Part shown: positions 9,143 through 18,821 of the stretch, piece after piece
Layout of the letters: the number at the start of each line of letters is the position of its first letter
How positions within the stretch are numbered: position 1 is the first letter of the stretch
DNA from: an uncultured Actinomycetes bacterium
Lineage (GTDB): Bacteria; Actinomycetota; Actinomycetes; Nanopelagicales; Nanopelagicaceae
DNA: 38,420 nucleotides
Assembly: GCA_903953805.1 (NCBI GenBank)
Contig: CAJBLC010000007.1
Location: 1 to 38,420, forward strand
Reading direction: 5' to 3'
Position numbers and translations under genes: made by a program
The notes under the pieces: model-generated
The model's database searches: none
What the model was told of the DNA's origin: nothing
The model's input: the letters and a program-made list of their open reading frames with translations, nothing else

Positions 9143-10492
9143 TTATGAGTTCGATAGGAACCTGGCGAGAGTTCGCACGCCAAAGATCAAACCATCAATA
9201 GGAATACGTTCATCAACGCCATGAAAGAGCGCGAAGAAATCCAATTCTTGAGGGAGTCGAACTGGGCTATAGCCATAACCAATGATCCCAAGGTCTGAGA
9301 GCGCTTTATTATCTGTTCCACCACTCATCAAATATGGAACTGGTACTCCATCAGGATCTTCAGCGAGAATGGCAGCACACATCGCCTCAACGAGCGGACC
9401 TTCAAAGTCAACTTCGAGTGCCTTATCTCGAACCAATACTTCAATAGATGCATCGGTGCCGGTTAACTCCCGAAGCGTCTCTTCGAGCTCGTGCTCAAAA
9501 CCAGGTAGGAATCTTCCATCGATTACTGCCGATGCCGATCCTGGAATTACATTCGCCTTGTAGCCACCCTCCAGCATCGTTGGATTGGCAGTATTTTGAA
9601 CTGTGGCCCCCATCATGCGAGCGGCGCCACCAATGTGTTTGAGGAGCGGACGAGGATTTGCTGGATCGTATTTCTCTCCGACGAGTTCTGCGATTTTGGA
9701 GAAGAATTTTGAACCAGTCTTGGTTTCGCGCGCAGGCCATTGATACTCGCCGATACGAGAAACAGCGCGGGCAAGTTTGGTAATCGCATTTGCAGGATTG
9801 ATGAAGGATCCATGTCCCGCATCCCCCGTTGCAGTGAGTTGCATCCATTGGATGCCCTTCTCTGCTGTCTCAACAAAATAGAGACGATGTCCACCAGTTA
9901 TTGTTACGGAAAATCCGCCAACTTCAGAGATCGCCTCTGTATATCCCTCGAAGATCTCTGGTCGATTCTTTACTAACCAGCGGGAGCCGTAGACGCTTCC
10001 GGCCTCCTCGTCAGCGAAGAAGATTAAGAGAATATTGCGTGGTGGTGTGTAACCAGCCCTGGCCCACGCGCGGACGACAGCCAAGAACATAGCATCGCCA
10101 TCCTTCATATCTACAGCGCCGCGTCCCCAGATATATCCATCCTTGATGACCCCACCAAAAGGATCAACACTCCAGTCTGCGGCATTGGCAGGAACCACAT
10201 CGAGATGGCCGTGCACAACGAGCCCTCCGCGAGTTTGGTCTACACCAGGAATGCGAGCGACAACATTGAGACGATTAGGTGCCGTCTCGATGATCTCGGA
10301 TTCGATACCAACTTCAGCCAACTTAGCTGCAACATACTCAGCTACTGCTTTCTCATCGCCCTTGCCCTCGCCGTGGTTCACACTTGGAATCTGGATAAGT
10401 TCCTGCAGGAGGGTCACCACATCAGATTCCATCTCGGCCATCTGATCGGAAGTGAGGTTGTATTCATTCGCTGCTGATGGGGCTGTGCTCAT
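9143..10492 (-). CDS. M20/M25/M40 family metallopeptidase (dipeptidase/acylase-like)
   Basis: 449 aa; VVHGHLDVVPANAADWSVDPF, GRGAVDMKDGDAMF, FFADEEAGSVYGSRWLV. Confidence 0.93.
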   Translation of the reverse strand: MSTAPSAANEYNLTSDQMAEMESDVVTLLQELIQIPSVNHGEGKGDEKAVAEYVAAKLAEVGIESEIIETAPNRLNVVARIPGVDQTRGGLVVHGHLDVVPANAADWSVDPFGGVIKDGYIWGRGAVDMKDGDAMFLAVVRAWARAGYTPPRNILLIFFADEEAGSVYGSRWLVKNRPEIFEGYTEAISEVGGFSVTITGGHRLYFVETAEKGIQWMQLTATGDAGHGSFINPANAITKLARAVSRIGEYQWPARETKTGSKFFSKIAELVGEKYDPANPRPLLKHIGGAARMMGATVQNTANPTMLEGGYKANVIPGSASAVIDGRFLPGFEHELEETLRELTGTDASIEVLVRDKALEVDFEGPLVEAMCAAILAEDPDGVPVPYLMSGGTDNKALSDLGIIGYGYSPVRLPQELDFFALFHGVDERIPIDGLIFGVRTLARFLSNS

Positions 10493-10521
10493 GGCTCAAT
10501 CTTGCCTCAAAAGCTCTCCAT

Positions 10522-10550
10522 TTCCCACGAATCAAAGAGATTGCTATATT
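10522..10550 (+). promoter_or_regulatory. candidate sigma70-type promoter for tRNA-Leu
   Basis: TTCCCA (10522-10527), 17-nt spacer, TATATT (10545-10550), 40 nt upstream of the tRNA; identified by eye. Confidence 0.4.
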
Positions 10551-10590
10551 TCACCACTGGCCAGCGAAGTGATTCGCAGGAACCACACTC

Positions 10591-10674
10591 GTCCGGGTGG
10601 CGGAATTGGCAGACGCGCTAGCTTGAGGTGCTAGTTCTCGCAAGGGATTCGGGGTTCAAGTCCCCGTTCGGACA
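10591..10674 (+). tRNA. tRNA-Leu (anticodon GAG)
   Basis: GTCCGGGTGGCGGAATTGGCAGACGCGCTAGCTTGAGGTGCTAG...GGGTTCAAGTCCCCGTTCGGACA; anticodon loop TTGAGGT flanked by CTAGC/GCTAG, long variable arm, acceptor GTCCGGG/TTCGGAC; CCA not encoded (ACAAG follows). Confidence 0.96.
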
Positions 10675-10706
10675 CAAGTACGTGAGCGATAGGGCAGGAT
10701 ACGGCC

Positions 10707-11351
10707 ATGGCTGAATTGACCTACTACTGCGGCACCATGGATAGCGGAAAGTCCACGCTTGCCCTCCAGACAGCCCACAATCACCAAAGTCGCGGTCGCA
10801 GCGGCGTCATCTTCACCAATAAGGATCGCGGCGGTCCAGGAATGATCACCAGCCGCCTAGGTCTCAAGAGTGAGGCAATAGAAGTCAGCCAAGGATTCGA
10901 TCTTCACAAATTTGTGGTCGATATGTTGAGCCGGGGCGAGCGTGTTGATTTCATTATCAGCGATGAGACTCAATTCTTTGAGGCAGAGCAGATTGAACAA
11001 TTGGCTCGAATTGTCGATGGCTTAGGGATCGATGTTTATGCCTTTGGCATCCTTACAGATTTTCGAACGAAGATGTTTCCTGGATCCGCACGACTTGTGG
11101 AATTAGCTGATCGAGTCCTCCCTCTTCAAGTGGAAGCGCTCTGTTGGTGTGGCGAACGAGCTACCCACAATGCCCGCGTTGCCTATGGGCAGATGATTAC
11201 TGAAGGCGAACAAGTTGTCGTTGGTGACACCGAGGATCCTGATGCGATCGGTTACGAAGTTCTTTGTCGTCGCCACCATATGCGTCAGGTTACGAGTCGA
11301 TCAGCCCGCGCAGCACGAGCCGAACCACTCCCCTTTCAGGGAATTGAGTAG
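10707..11351 (+). CDS. tdk: thymidine kinase
   Basis: 214 aa; CGTMDSGKSTLALQTA P-loop, FIISDETQFFEAEQIEQLARIVD, AFGILTDFRTKMFPGSARLVELAD, zinc-type Cys (LCWCGERATHNAR). Confidence 0.94.
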   Translation: MAELTYYCGTMDSGKSTLALQTAHNHQSRGRSGVIFTNKDRGGPGMITSRLGLKSEAIEVSQGFDLHKFVVDMLSRGERVDFIISDETQFFEAEQIEQLARIVDGLGIDVYAFGILTDFRTKMFPGSARLVELADRVLPLQVEALCWCGERATHNARVAYGQMITEGEQVVVGDTEDPDAIGYEVLCRRHHMRQVTSRSARAARAEPLPFQGIE

Positions 11352-11357
11352 CTTTCT

Positions 11358-12092
11358 TTAAAACCAGTAATGGGCCGCTGTAGCGATTACTGGCGCAAAG
11401 AAGATGGCGGGCAAAAGATCCCCAACAGAGATCACTTTAATTTCCAACACTCGAAGACTGATTCCCACCAAGAGAACTCCGCCAACTGCCGTCATCGCTC
11501 CCACTTGATAGGCGTTCATGACATTTCCAAGGCCTAGCCCTGCGACAGTCCAGATTCCTTGATAGATGCCGACTGGAATGAAAGAGAAGGCCACGCCCCA
11601 GCCGAATGTTGCCCCAAAGGCGATGGAGGTTATGCAGTCGAGTGTGCTCTTGAGAATAAGTTGTTGATGGCCATTTCCCATGCCATCAGAGATAGAACCC
11701 AAAATCGCGAGAGGTCCAATGGCAAAGAGAAGTGAGGCTGCCATGAAACCATCTAAGAATGAACCTTGTTCACCTCGCGAGAATCGAGTTCGCAAGCGAA
11801 TTCCGAATCGCTCAAGGCGATCTTCAATCTGCAAGATGGAGCCGCATAGTGCTCCAAGAAGAAGTGAGGCGAGAACTGTAAGAATCGTCCAGCCCTTAGG
11901 TAGAGATGAGATGAAACTTGGATTCCAAATCTCTCTCAGAGCATCAACAGCGGCAAGCATCGTGACGCATCCCAATGCATCGGTGATTAAACGACGAGTT
12001 TTCTCAGGGATGCGATTTCCAAAGAGAACGCCGAGCGCACTGCCACCTGCGATTCCGAGAATATTGAGGAGCGTTCCAAAACCCACAAACAT
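11358..12092 (-). CDS. DUF554 domain-containing membrane protein
   Basis: 244 aa hydrophobic protein; GTLLNILGIAGGSALGVLFGNRIPEKTRRLITDALG and later glycine-rich TM segments match the DUF554 family. Confidence 0.82.
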   Translation of the reverse strand: MFVGFGTLLNILGIAGGSALGVLFGNRIPEKTRRLITDALGCVTMLAAVDALREIWNPSFISSLPKGWTILTVLASLLLGALCGSILQIEDRLERFGIRLRTRFSRGEQGSFLDGFMAASLLFAIGPLAILGSISDGMGNGHQQLILKSTLDCITSIAFGATFGWGVAFSFIPVGIYQGIWTVAGLGLGNVMNAYQVGAMTAVGGVLLVGISLRVLEIKVISVGDLLPAIFFAPVIATAAHYWF

Positions 12093-12970
12093 CAGCCAAA
12101 GAGCCCAAATCTAATGATGGAGATCAGGCCAACTGCTAGGCAGTAGAGAGCAAAGGGGCGGAGTGAATTGCTCTTGAAGTATCGAACTAAGAATTTTACG
12201 GAGATGAATGTGGCGATAAAGGCAGCAAGAGTTCCCGCCAAAAGTGGTCCTTGCGATGCTGAGGCGATCGCTCCATGATGGAGAAGCTTGGGAAGCTTCA
12301 CAATGGAAGCACCGAGAATTGCTGGAAAGGCCAAAAGGAAGGCAAAGTCTGCAGCAATTGAACGTGACAATCCTCTGAGCATTCCAAAGCTGATAGATAC
12401 ACCGAACCGGGAAATACCAGCGAAGAGCGCAGTGCTCTCTCCTACTCCAACGACGAAAGCTTGACCTATGGAGACCCGCTCAACGATTGCCGCATCCGAG
12501 TCCTTGGCATGCACATGTGGGTGGCGGCGTTCGGTAAGGCGCTCAACACTGAAAAGTATGAGGCCGTTGACCGCAAGAAATATCGCGGCGAGAACCGGCT
12601 TTCCAAAATTTCGCTCAAATAACTTGTTGAGGAGGAGGCCAATGATGGCAACTGGAATTGTTCCAACAACAAGGCGGGTTAATAGTGGGAGCCCTGATCC
12701 TGGATTCGTAGATTTGCGGAGTCCTTGAATGGCTGATTGAAGGATAGTGATCCATCGACTTCCAAAGACAATAAAGAGAGCAATCGCACTTGCAAGGTGA
12801 AATGCCACCGCTACCAGCAAATATTGCGGATCCGCAGCAAAGGTCTTCCAGGAACCTCCTAGCCAGGCCGGTACGAGTACCGCATGACCCAGGCTGGAAA
12901 CGGGAAATAGTTCTGTAATCCCCTGAAGGAGGCCAATAACTATTGATTGCAGATATGTGAAATGGAACAT
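12092..12970 (-). CDS. uppP: undecaprenyl-diphosphate phosphatase, UppP/BacA family (divergent)
   Basis: 292 aa multi-TM; LLQGITELFPVSSLGHAVLVP and FAGISRFGVSISFGMLRGLSR correspond to the two UppP signature motifs. Confidence 0.82.
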   Translation of the reverse strand: MFHFTYLQSIVIGLLQGITELFPVSSLGHAVLVPAWLGGSWKTFAADPQYLLVAVAFHLASAIALFIVFGSRWITILQSAIQGLRKSTNPGSGLPLLTRLVVGTIPVAIIGLLLNKLFERNFGKPVLAAIFLAVNGLILFSVERLTERRHPHVHAKDSDAAIVERVSIGQAFVVGVGESTALFAGISRFGVSISFGMLRGLSRSIAADFAFLLAFPAILGASIVKLPKLLHHGAIASASQGPLLAGTLAAFIATFISVKFLVRYFKSNSLRPFALYCLAVGLISIIRFGLFG

Positions 12971-12979
12971 GCGCTGACT

Positions 12980-13624
12980 CTACAACCTCCAATTTATGGG
13001 CGAGATTCCCGCGCCGATCAGCCTTTCATTAGTGGTGGAGAAAGGTTTACTTCCGAAGAATCCTCGATAGGCGCTCAAGGGGCTTGGGTGTGGTGATGCA
13101 ACCGTCATCTCTTTACCAAAGAATTTTTGATAATCAAGCGCTTTCTTTCCCCAAAGTACCCCCACAATCTTCGGAGATGAGAGTGAAGCAAGGAGGTGAT
13201 GCGAAACTTCTTCCCAACCAATTCCCTGATGAGTGAGCGATACCCCACTTTTACATGTGAGGATTGGGTTAAGAAGGAGAACGCCTTCCTCCATCCATCG
13301 TGAAAGATCCCCTGATGGCGGTTCTGGAAACCCCAAATCGTCGACGTATTCTTTTAAGATATTTCTTAACGTAGGCGGTCTGACAGATATCTCTTGAGGA
13401 ATTGAGAAAGCTACACCGGTAGCGTGACGTGGATCTGGATAAGGATCTTGTCCAAGGATGACCACCTTCACTTTTTCGGGTGGAATATTGAGAGCCGCAA
13501 AGACATTTTCAATCTTCGGATTTATTGATTCCTTGTCCACGTGACGGGAGATCGTCGCAAGAGTCGGTTTTATCTCCCCTAATATCCCCTGCCATGGCTC
13601 GGGAACATAACTAAAGAGATCCAT
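12980..13624 (-). CDS. ung: uracil-DNA glycosylase, family 1
   Basis: 214 aa; VVILGQDPYPDPRHATGVAFSIP, LLNPILTC, ASPHPSPLSAYRGFFGSKPFS. Confidence 0.95.
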   Translation of the reverse strand: MDLFSYVPEPWQGILGEIKPTLATISRHVDKESINPKIENVFAALNIPPEKVKVVILGQDPYPDPRHATGVAFSIPQEISVRPPTLRNILKEYVDDLGFPEPPSGDLSRWMEEGVLLLNPILTCKSGVSLTHQGIGWEEVSHHLLASLSSPKIVGVLWGKKALDYQKFFGKEMTVASPHPSPLSAYRGFFGSKPFSTTNERLIGAGISPINWRL

Positions 13625-13632
13625 GCAATCAG

Positions 13633-14415
13633 TTACCTAGCGCGAGCGAAGTATCGACCATCTGCCTTATGTAGTGAGATCTCGACACCATATGCCAGCG
13701 TCAGATGTTCTTCTGTTATGACCGAGTCGATCGGTCCCATGGAAACAGGTAGACCATTTCGAAGCAAGAGAGCATGAGTTGTTCCATGAGGGATCTCTTC
13801 AAGATGGTGAGTAACGATCACTGTTGCTGGTGCTGCAGGGTCAAGAGCAAGGACATCGAGGCGTTTAAGGAGATCCTCGCGACCCGCAAGATCGAGTCCA
13901 GCCGCAGGTTCATCAAGAAGTAGCAACTCTGGATTAGACATCATCGAGCGCGCAATGAGGGCTCGCTTCTTCTCGCCTTCGCTGAGTGTTGAGAAAGTTC
14001 GATCTTTCAATTCTCGGATACCCAATGTCGTCAATAAGCCCATCGCTCTGGATTCGTCCCATAGATCGTAACTCTCTGTCCAACGACCGATGATTGCATA
14101 GGCTGAACTCATAACGAGATCCAACACCTTTTCATCGTCTGGGATCGAGGCCAAGAGACTATTTGTGGTGAGTCCTATTCGTGTACGAAGTTCGAATACA
14201 TCGACGTTACCGAGTTTCTCATCGAGAATAAAGACGTCACCATGAGATGGATGGATGTAAGTAGCCATGAGATTGAGAGAGGTGGTCTTGCCTGCTCCAT
14301 TAGGACCAACGATCACCCAACGTTCAGTTGGTTGGATGGAAAGCGAGATTGGACCCAGGATATTTTTGCCCTCGCGTATCACCGATACATCTTTGAATTC
14401 GATTACGGGGCTCAC
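13633..14415 (-). CDS. ABC transporter ATP-binding protein (orphan)
   Basis: 260 aa; GPNGAGKTTSLN Walker A, LSEGEKKRALIARSM signature, LLLLDEPAAGLD Walker B, VTHHLEEI. Confidence 0.92.
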   Translation of the reverse strand: MSPVIEFKDVSVIREGKNILGPISLSIQPTERWVIVGPNGAGKTTSLNLMATYIHPSHGDVFILDEKLGNVDVFELRTRIGLTTNSLLASIPDDEKVLDLVMSSAYAIIGRWTESYDLWDESRAMGLLTTLGIRELKDRTFSTLSEGEKKRALIARSMMSNPELLLLDEPAAGLDLAGREDLLKRLDVLALDPAAPATVIVTHHLEEIPHGTTHALLLRNGLPVSMGPIDSVITEEHLTLAYGVEISLHKADGRYFARAR

Positions 14416-14465
14416 AGAAGTGAAAGATACCGCCTAGCCCGCCTCAGAGGCGCTAACCTCACCCA

Positions 14466-15608
14466 GTGAGCCTCGCTACAAAATACACTGGATTAATCCT
14501 CGCCTCAGGCGCTCTGGACGGAGATCCCACAGACTCTCTTCTTGAAGTGCTCTCCCCCTTCAAGATTCGCATTCTTGACTCCTCGCTCTTAACAATCCGC
14601 GACAGATTTATCTTCTCGCTTTTGATCGAGCTCAGCCCTGATCATCAGGAGGCCATAGCATCCGATCTTGACGCGCTCACCGCTCTAGGGAAGGTCGATG
14701 TCGCTTACGATTTCACCGCCTTCGCATTAACTCCAAGAATCGGAAGACCTTTCACTCTTGTGCTCGCCTCCTCGGAGATAAACCCGTCAACCCTCTTGCG
14801 CTTCACTAAAGAGATATCAAAGGTTGGTGTGATCTCTGAACTCAAGACAAATCATGAAGAGAATTTCATCGTTTCAAAGATCACATTCACATCGGAGGGC
14901 GCCGTAGAAATATTGCGGGAAGCCATCTCTCCCATAGCAAAAGAAGAGAAGATCTCTGCTTCGATCTTAGAGTCGGATGCGCTGACGGTTGGCAACGAAG
15001 CCTGTCTCTTTGATATGGATTCAACATTTATCAATGAGGAAGTAATCGATGTGCTCGCGAAGATTGCTGGTGTTGGCGATCAGGTTGCCGATATAACAGA
15101 GAGGGCGATGAAGGGTGAACTTGACTTCGAACAGTCCCTCAGAGCCCGAGTTGCTTTGTTAAAAGATCAACCGATTTCGATCATCGAGGAAGCTCGCTCC
15201 CAGATCTCCTTCACAACAGGCGCTGTTGAATTCGTAAATGCGCTCCATAAGCGAGGAGCAAAGGTCGGGATAGTTTCCGGTGGCTTCCATGATGTGATCG
15301 ATGAATTTCTTAAGCCCTTAGATCTTGAGCTCGTCCAAGCAAATCGGTTTGAGATTGTCGATGGCAAGCTCACAGGAGAAGTCCAAGGAGATGTTGTTGA
15401 TCGCGCTGCGAAGCGAATGGTCCTTCAATCTTTTGGAGCAGACGCGACCCGAACATTCGCAATCGGCGATGGTGCCAACGATATCGAGATGATTGAAAGC
15501 GCTGACTTTGGTATTGCCTTCATGGCTAAGCCAATGCTGATTGAAGCCGCAGATACAGCTCTCTTCGTGAGAGATTTACGGGCGATATTGCCTCTCCTGG
15601 GCTATTAA
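14466..15608 (+). CDS. serB: phosphoserine phosphatase with N-terminal ACT-like region
   Basis: 380 aa; LFDMDSTFINEEVIDVLAKIAGVGDQVADITERAMKGELDFEQSLRARV, GIVSGGFHDVID, AIGDGANDIEMIE. Confidence 0.94.
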   Translation: MSLATKYTGLILASGALDGDPTDSLLEVLSPFKIRILDSSLLTIRDRFIFSLLIELSPDHQEAIASDLDALTALGKVDVAYDFTAFALTPRIGRPFTLVLASSEINPSTLLRFTKEISKVGVISELKTNHEENFIVSKITFTSEGAVEILREAISPIAKEEKISASILESDALTVGNEACLFDMDSTFINEEVIDVLAKIAGVGDQVADITERAMKGELDFEQSLRARVALLKDQPISIIEEARSQISFTTGAVEFVNALHKRGAKVGIVSGGFHDVIDEFLKPLDLELVQANRFEIVDGKLTGEVQGDVVDRAAKRMVLQSFGADATRTFAIGDGANDIEMIESADFGIAFMAKPMLIEAADTALFVRDLRAILPLLGY

Positions 15609-15614
15609 TTCCGA

Positions 15615-16460
15615 TTAAAGACGACAGGCGTGGATATCTGTCACGAGAATTCCCCGCGCACCGACTCGCCAAAGGTCATCCAAAATACGGTTTACATCCT
15701 TCTTCTTGACCATTGCGCGAACCGCCGACCAGCCACTCTTCTGAAGCGGGGATACTGTTGGAGATTCAATTCCAGGAGTCATTGCGCAAGCCGCTTCAAG
15801 GAATTCGTGAGAGACGTCGTAATCCACCAGCACATATTGGCTAGCGATAACCACACCATTGAGTCGTCTGATAAAAGTCTCTATGGCCTCGTTGCGGATT
15901 GTTTTTTGACCTTCGATAACGATGGCTTCACTCTGAAGTAGTGGATCACCGAAGACACTCAACCCAGCTTGGCGTAGCGTGCCACCTGTTGATACGACAT
16001 CTGCAATCGCATCCGCGACTCCGAGGCGAATAGCACTCTCAACTGCTCCATCCAATCGCACAACAGTTGCCGCGATTTTCTTGTCAGAGAGATACTTCTC
16101 TAAGAGTCCTGGATAGGCAGTCGCAATTCGAAGTCCACTGAGGTCAGTCTCGGTGAGATCCTTCCCCGATGGAGCAGCAAACCTAAAAGTAGAATGGCCA
16201 AAATCCAGGGCCAAAATCTCTTTGGCATTAACACCAGAATCGATCAGTAAATCTCTACCAGTGATTCCTAATTCGAGCTCGCCCGATCCGACATAAATTG
16301 CGATATCTCTCGGGCGCAGGTAATAGAACTCGATATCGTTCTGAGGATCGATGAGAACAAGGTCTCGTACGTCAGATCGCTGGCGATAGCCCGCCTCTTT
16401 TAGCATGAGCGTAGCGCTCTCAGAGAGTGAGCCCTTATTCGGTACGGCGATCTTTAACAC
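15615..16460 (-). CDS. hisG: ATP phosphoribosyltransferase (long form)
   Basis: 281 aa; MLKIAVPNKGSLSESATLMLKEAGY, ELGITGRDLLIDSG, IADVVSTGGTLRQAGL, C-terminal regulatory domain. Confidence 0.95.
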   Translation of the reverse strand: MLKIAVPNKGSLSESATLMLKEAGYRQRSDVRDLVLIDPQNDIEFYYLRPRDIAIYVGSGELELGITGRDLLIDSGVNAKEILALDFGHSTFRFAAPSGKDLTETDLSGLRIATAYPGLLEKYLSDKKIAATVVRLDGAVESAIRLGVADAIADVVSTGGTLRQAGLSVFGDPLLQSEAIVIEGQKTIRNEAIETFIRRLNGVVIASQYVLVDYDVSHEFLEAACAMTPGIESPTVSPLQKSGWSAVRAMVKKKDVNRILDDLWRVGARGILVTDIHACRL

Positions 16461-16475
16461 TTCTGCTCCCCCGTT

Positions 16476-16745
16476 TTAAAGAACTTTGTATACATCATCT
16501 GGAGTGATGCCGCGTGCGATCATCAATATTTGTAGACGGAAGAGCAATTGCGAAATTTCAAGCGATAGCGCCTCGTCATCTTCGTGCTCTCCAGCAAGCC
16601 AAACTTCTCCTGCTTCTTCGATGATCTTCTTACCCATGGAATGGATTCCACCATCAAGGGCCTCAACAGTTGCCGATCCTGCTGGTCGATCCTGAGATTT
16701 CTGCAGAAGTTCTTTGTAGAGCTGATCGAAGTTCTTCACCCTCAA
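16476..16745 (-). CDS. hisE: phosphoribosyl-ATP diphosphatase
   Basis: 89 aa; [37 protein letters not shown]; immediately upstream of hisG. Confidence 0.93.
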   Translation of the reverse strand: MRVKNFDQLYKELLQKSQDRPAGSATVEALDGGIHSMGKKIIEEAGEVWLAGEHEDDEALSLEISQLLFRLQILMIARGITPDDVYKVL

Positions 16746-16748
16746 ATT

Positions 16749-17432
16749 TTACTCGAGACCTGACGCGCTCACTGCCAATTTCTTCAGTTCTCTCAACATA
16801 TCTGCAGGTGATTGAGCCTTATAGACCGCACTGCCGGCGACGAAGGCATCCGCTCCAGCTTTGGCTGCGACCATGATGGTTTCGACACTGATGCCGCCGT
16901 CGACCTGAAGCCATATATCTTTGCCCATTGCATCGATACGAGTCCTAGCCTCTGAAACTTTAGGCATCATCTCTGACATGAAGCTCTGCCCACCGAAACC
17001 CGGTTCGACTGTCATAACGAGCACCATGTCGAGGTGTTCAAGGTAGGGCTCTAGGCGTTCAAAAGGAGTTGCTGGTTTCACAGCGATTGAGGCGCGAGCA
17101 CCATGATCCTTGATTGCGGAAATAGTTCGTAGCGGATTCTCGCTCGCCTCAAGATGGAAGGTCACGCTCTTTGCGCCAGCTTTCGCATATTGATACGCAT
17201 CATCATCGGGATTGATAATCATCAGATGGGCATCGACGGGAATTGGCGAACTCTCAATGATCGACCGAGACTCATTTAATGAGAATGTCAGATTGGGAAC
17301 AAAAATATTATCCATCACATCAAGATGCAGGAGATCTGATTCTGGTGCCACTCTCAAAATTTCATGTGAGAGATCGTCTCGATTCGCATTCAAAATACTA
17401 GGACAGAGTCGAATCCTTCTTGAAAGAGACAT
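16749..17432 (-). CDS. rpe: ribulose-phosphate 3-epimerase
   Basis: 227 aa; LCPSILNAN, HLDVMDNIFVPNLTF, MTVEPGFGGQSFM, VDGGISVETI. Confidence 0.95.
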   Translation of the reverse strand: MSLSRRIRLCPSILNANRDDLSHEILRVAPESDLLHLDVMDNIFVPNLTFSLNESRSIIESSPIPVDAHLMIINPDDDAYQYAKAGAKSVTFHLEASENPLRTISAIKDHGARASIAVKPATPFERLEPYLEHLDMVLVMTVEPGFGGQSFMSEMMPKVSEARTRIDAMGKDIWLQVDGGISVETIMVAAKAGADAFVAGSAVYKAQSPADMLRELKKLAVSASGLE

Positions 17433-17435
17433 ACT

Positions 17436-18821
17436 TTAGAATACCGCTGGCTTCCGGGAAAAGAGCACCATGAACATGGAATCAGTGCCATGCAAGTCAG
17501 ACCACATTTGGATCGAACCGTCGTCTTGGAGAAAGTTCATCGATCGAGCACTCTCTGGAATGAATCGCTCTGTAGAGAGAACCTCAAAATCCTTATGACG
17601 ATAGAGAAAGTCGGCAACCTGAGCGCGCGTCTCACTTTTATGCGGCGAACACGTTACGTAGGCGAGGATGCCCTCCCTATTGAGGAGTTCCACTCCAGCG
17701 TCAAGCAACTTCCGTTGTAGAGATACTAAGTTTTTCAAGTCGGCGAGGCTCTTATTCCAACGTGATTCCGGGCGTCTACGAAGAGCACCTAATCCACTAC
17801 ATGGTGCATCGATAAGAATACGGTCGTATCTGGTGGGCAGAGCAGGAAGATCCTCCCCTTTATGTGAAATTACCTGGCTCCTTGGAACAACATGACTCAC
17901 CAGTTCGGCGCGGTGAGGTGTTGGTTCATTAGCAGTGAGGTTATCTTTCGGTCTGAATTCACTCAGAAGATTGTTAAGCATCGCGGCTTTTCCACCAGGG
18001 CCGGCGCACATATCGAGCCACCCGAGGTACTCTCGATCCCCAGCAGTATTGAAGAAGATCTCACTGATTAACTGTGAGCCCAGATCTTGAACGCCGGCCC
18101 GTCTCTCATGAACGGCCGTATAGGAACCAGGCATCTGGGAAGCGCGAACCGCGTAAGAATTTTCCGTAATGAGCTCCCCGCCTTGAGCGAGAAGTTCCTC
18201 TCTCGTTGACTTTCCTGGCCATGCAACCAGATGAGGAGCTACCGGTGAATTATGGGCTTGAAGTAGGTTTACGAGACGTTCTTCTGAACCGAGTTGATCA
18301 GAGAGAGCCGAGACAATCCACGAAGGATGCGAGAACCGGATGGAGAGATCCTCAACTTCATCGAAACGAGGTGGATCACGAAGAATAGATCTCAAAATTG
18401 CGTTGACATATGAAGCCTTACCTTCACCAGCAACTGCTCGCGCAACTTCCACCGTAGCATCGACAGCTGCATGATCAGGAACTCGCATCTCGAAGATCTG
18501 ATGGAGACCAATCCGGAGGAGATCTACGACCGCCGGATCAAGATCGCTAAATGGTCGATCAATCTTTGTGGAGATCGCGTAATCGTGTTTTCCTTGCATC
18601 CGCAGGGTTCCATATGAAAGTTCAGTCGCGAATGCTCGATCCCTCTCATCACAACGAGATTGTGAGAGAAGTTCGGGTAGGCGAATATTTGCGTAAGCCC
18701 CTTCTCGATTGACCTGACTTACCAGTTTGTAGGCGATAAGACGACTCTCCTCTGGTTGAGGTCGTTTAAATGTGCTCTTAGCCAAGGAGTTCGAACCGCT
18801 CATCAGCCGATAGGCGGGCAC
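17436..18821 (-). CDS. rsmB: RsmB/NOP-family 16S rRNA m5C methyltransferase
   Basis: 461 aa; NusB-like N-domain (DRAFATELSYGTLRMQG), LDMCAGPGGKAAML, DAPCSGLGALRRRPESRW, TCSPHKSE. Start uncertain (GTG 18821 / ATG 18803 / TTG 18785). Confidence 0.9.
   Translation of the reverse strand: MPAYRLMSGSNSLAKSTFKRPQPEESRLIAYKLVSQVNREGAYANIRLPELLSQSRCDERDRAFATELSYGTLRMQGKHDYAISTKIDRPFSDLDPAVVDLLRIGLHQIFEMRVPDHAAVDATVEVARAVAGEGKASYVNAILRSILRDPPRFDEVEDLSIRFSHPSWIVSALSDQLGSEERLVNLLQAHNSPVAPHLVAWPGKSTREELLAQGGELITENSYAVRASQMPGSYTAVHERRAGVQDLGSQLISEIFFNTAGDREYLGWLDMCAGPGGKAAMLNNLLSEFRPKDNLTANEPTPHRAELVSHVVPRSQVISHKGEDLPALPTRYDRILIDAPCSGLGALRRRPESRWNKSLADLKNLVSLQRKLLDAGVELLNREGILAYVTCSPHKSETRAQVADFLYRHKDFEVLSTERFIPESARSMNFLQDDGSIQMWSDLHGTDSMFMVLFSRKPAVF

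Noticed and set aside
9122-9144. Possible terminator: palindrome TGAGATCTCA followed by a T-run between convergent AKR and M20 genes
   Set aside because: Palindrome has no loop, lies in coding sequence and is separated from the T-run; too weak to call.
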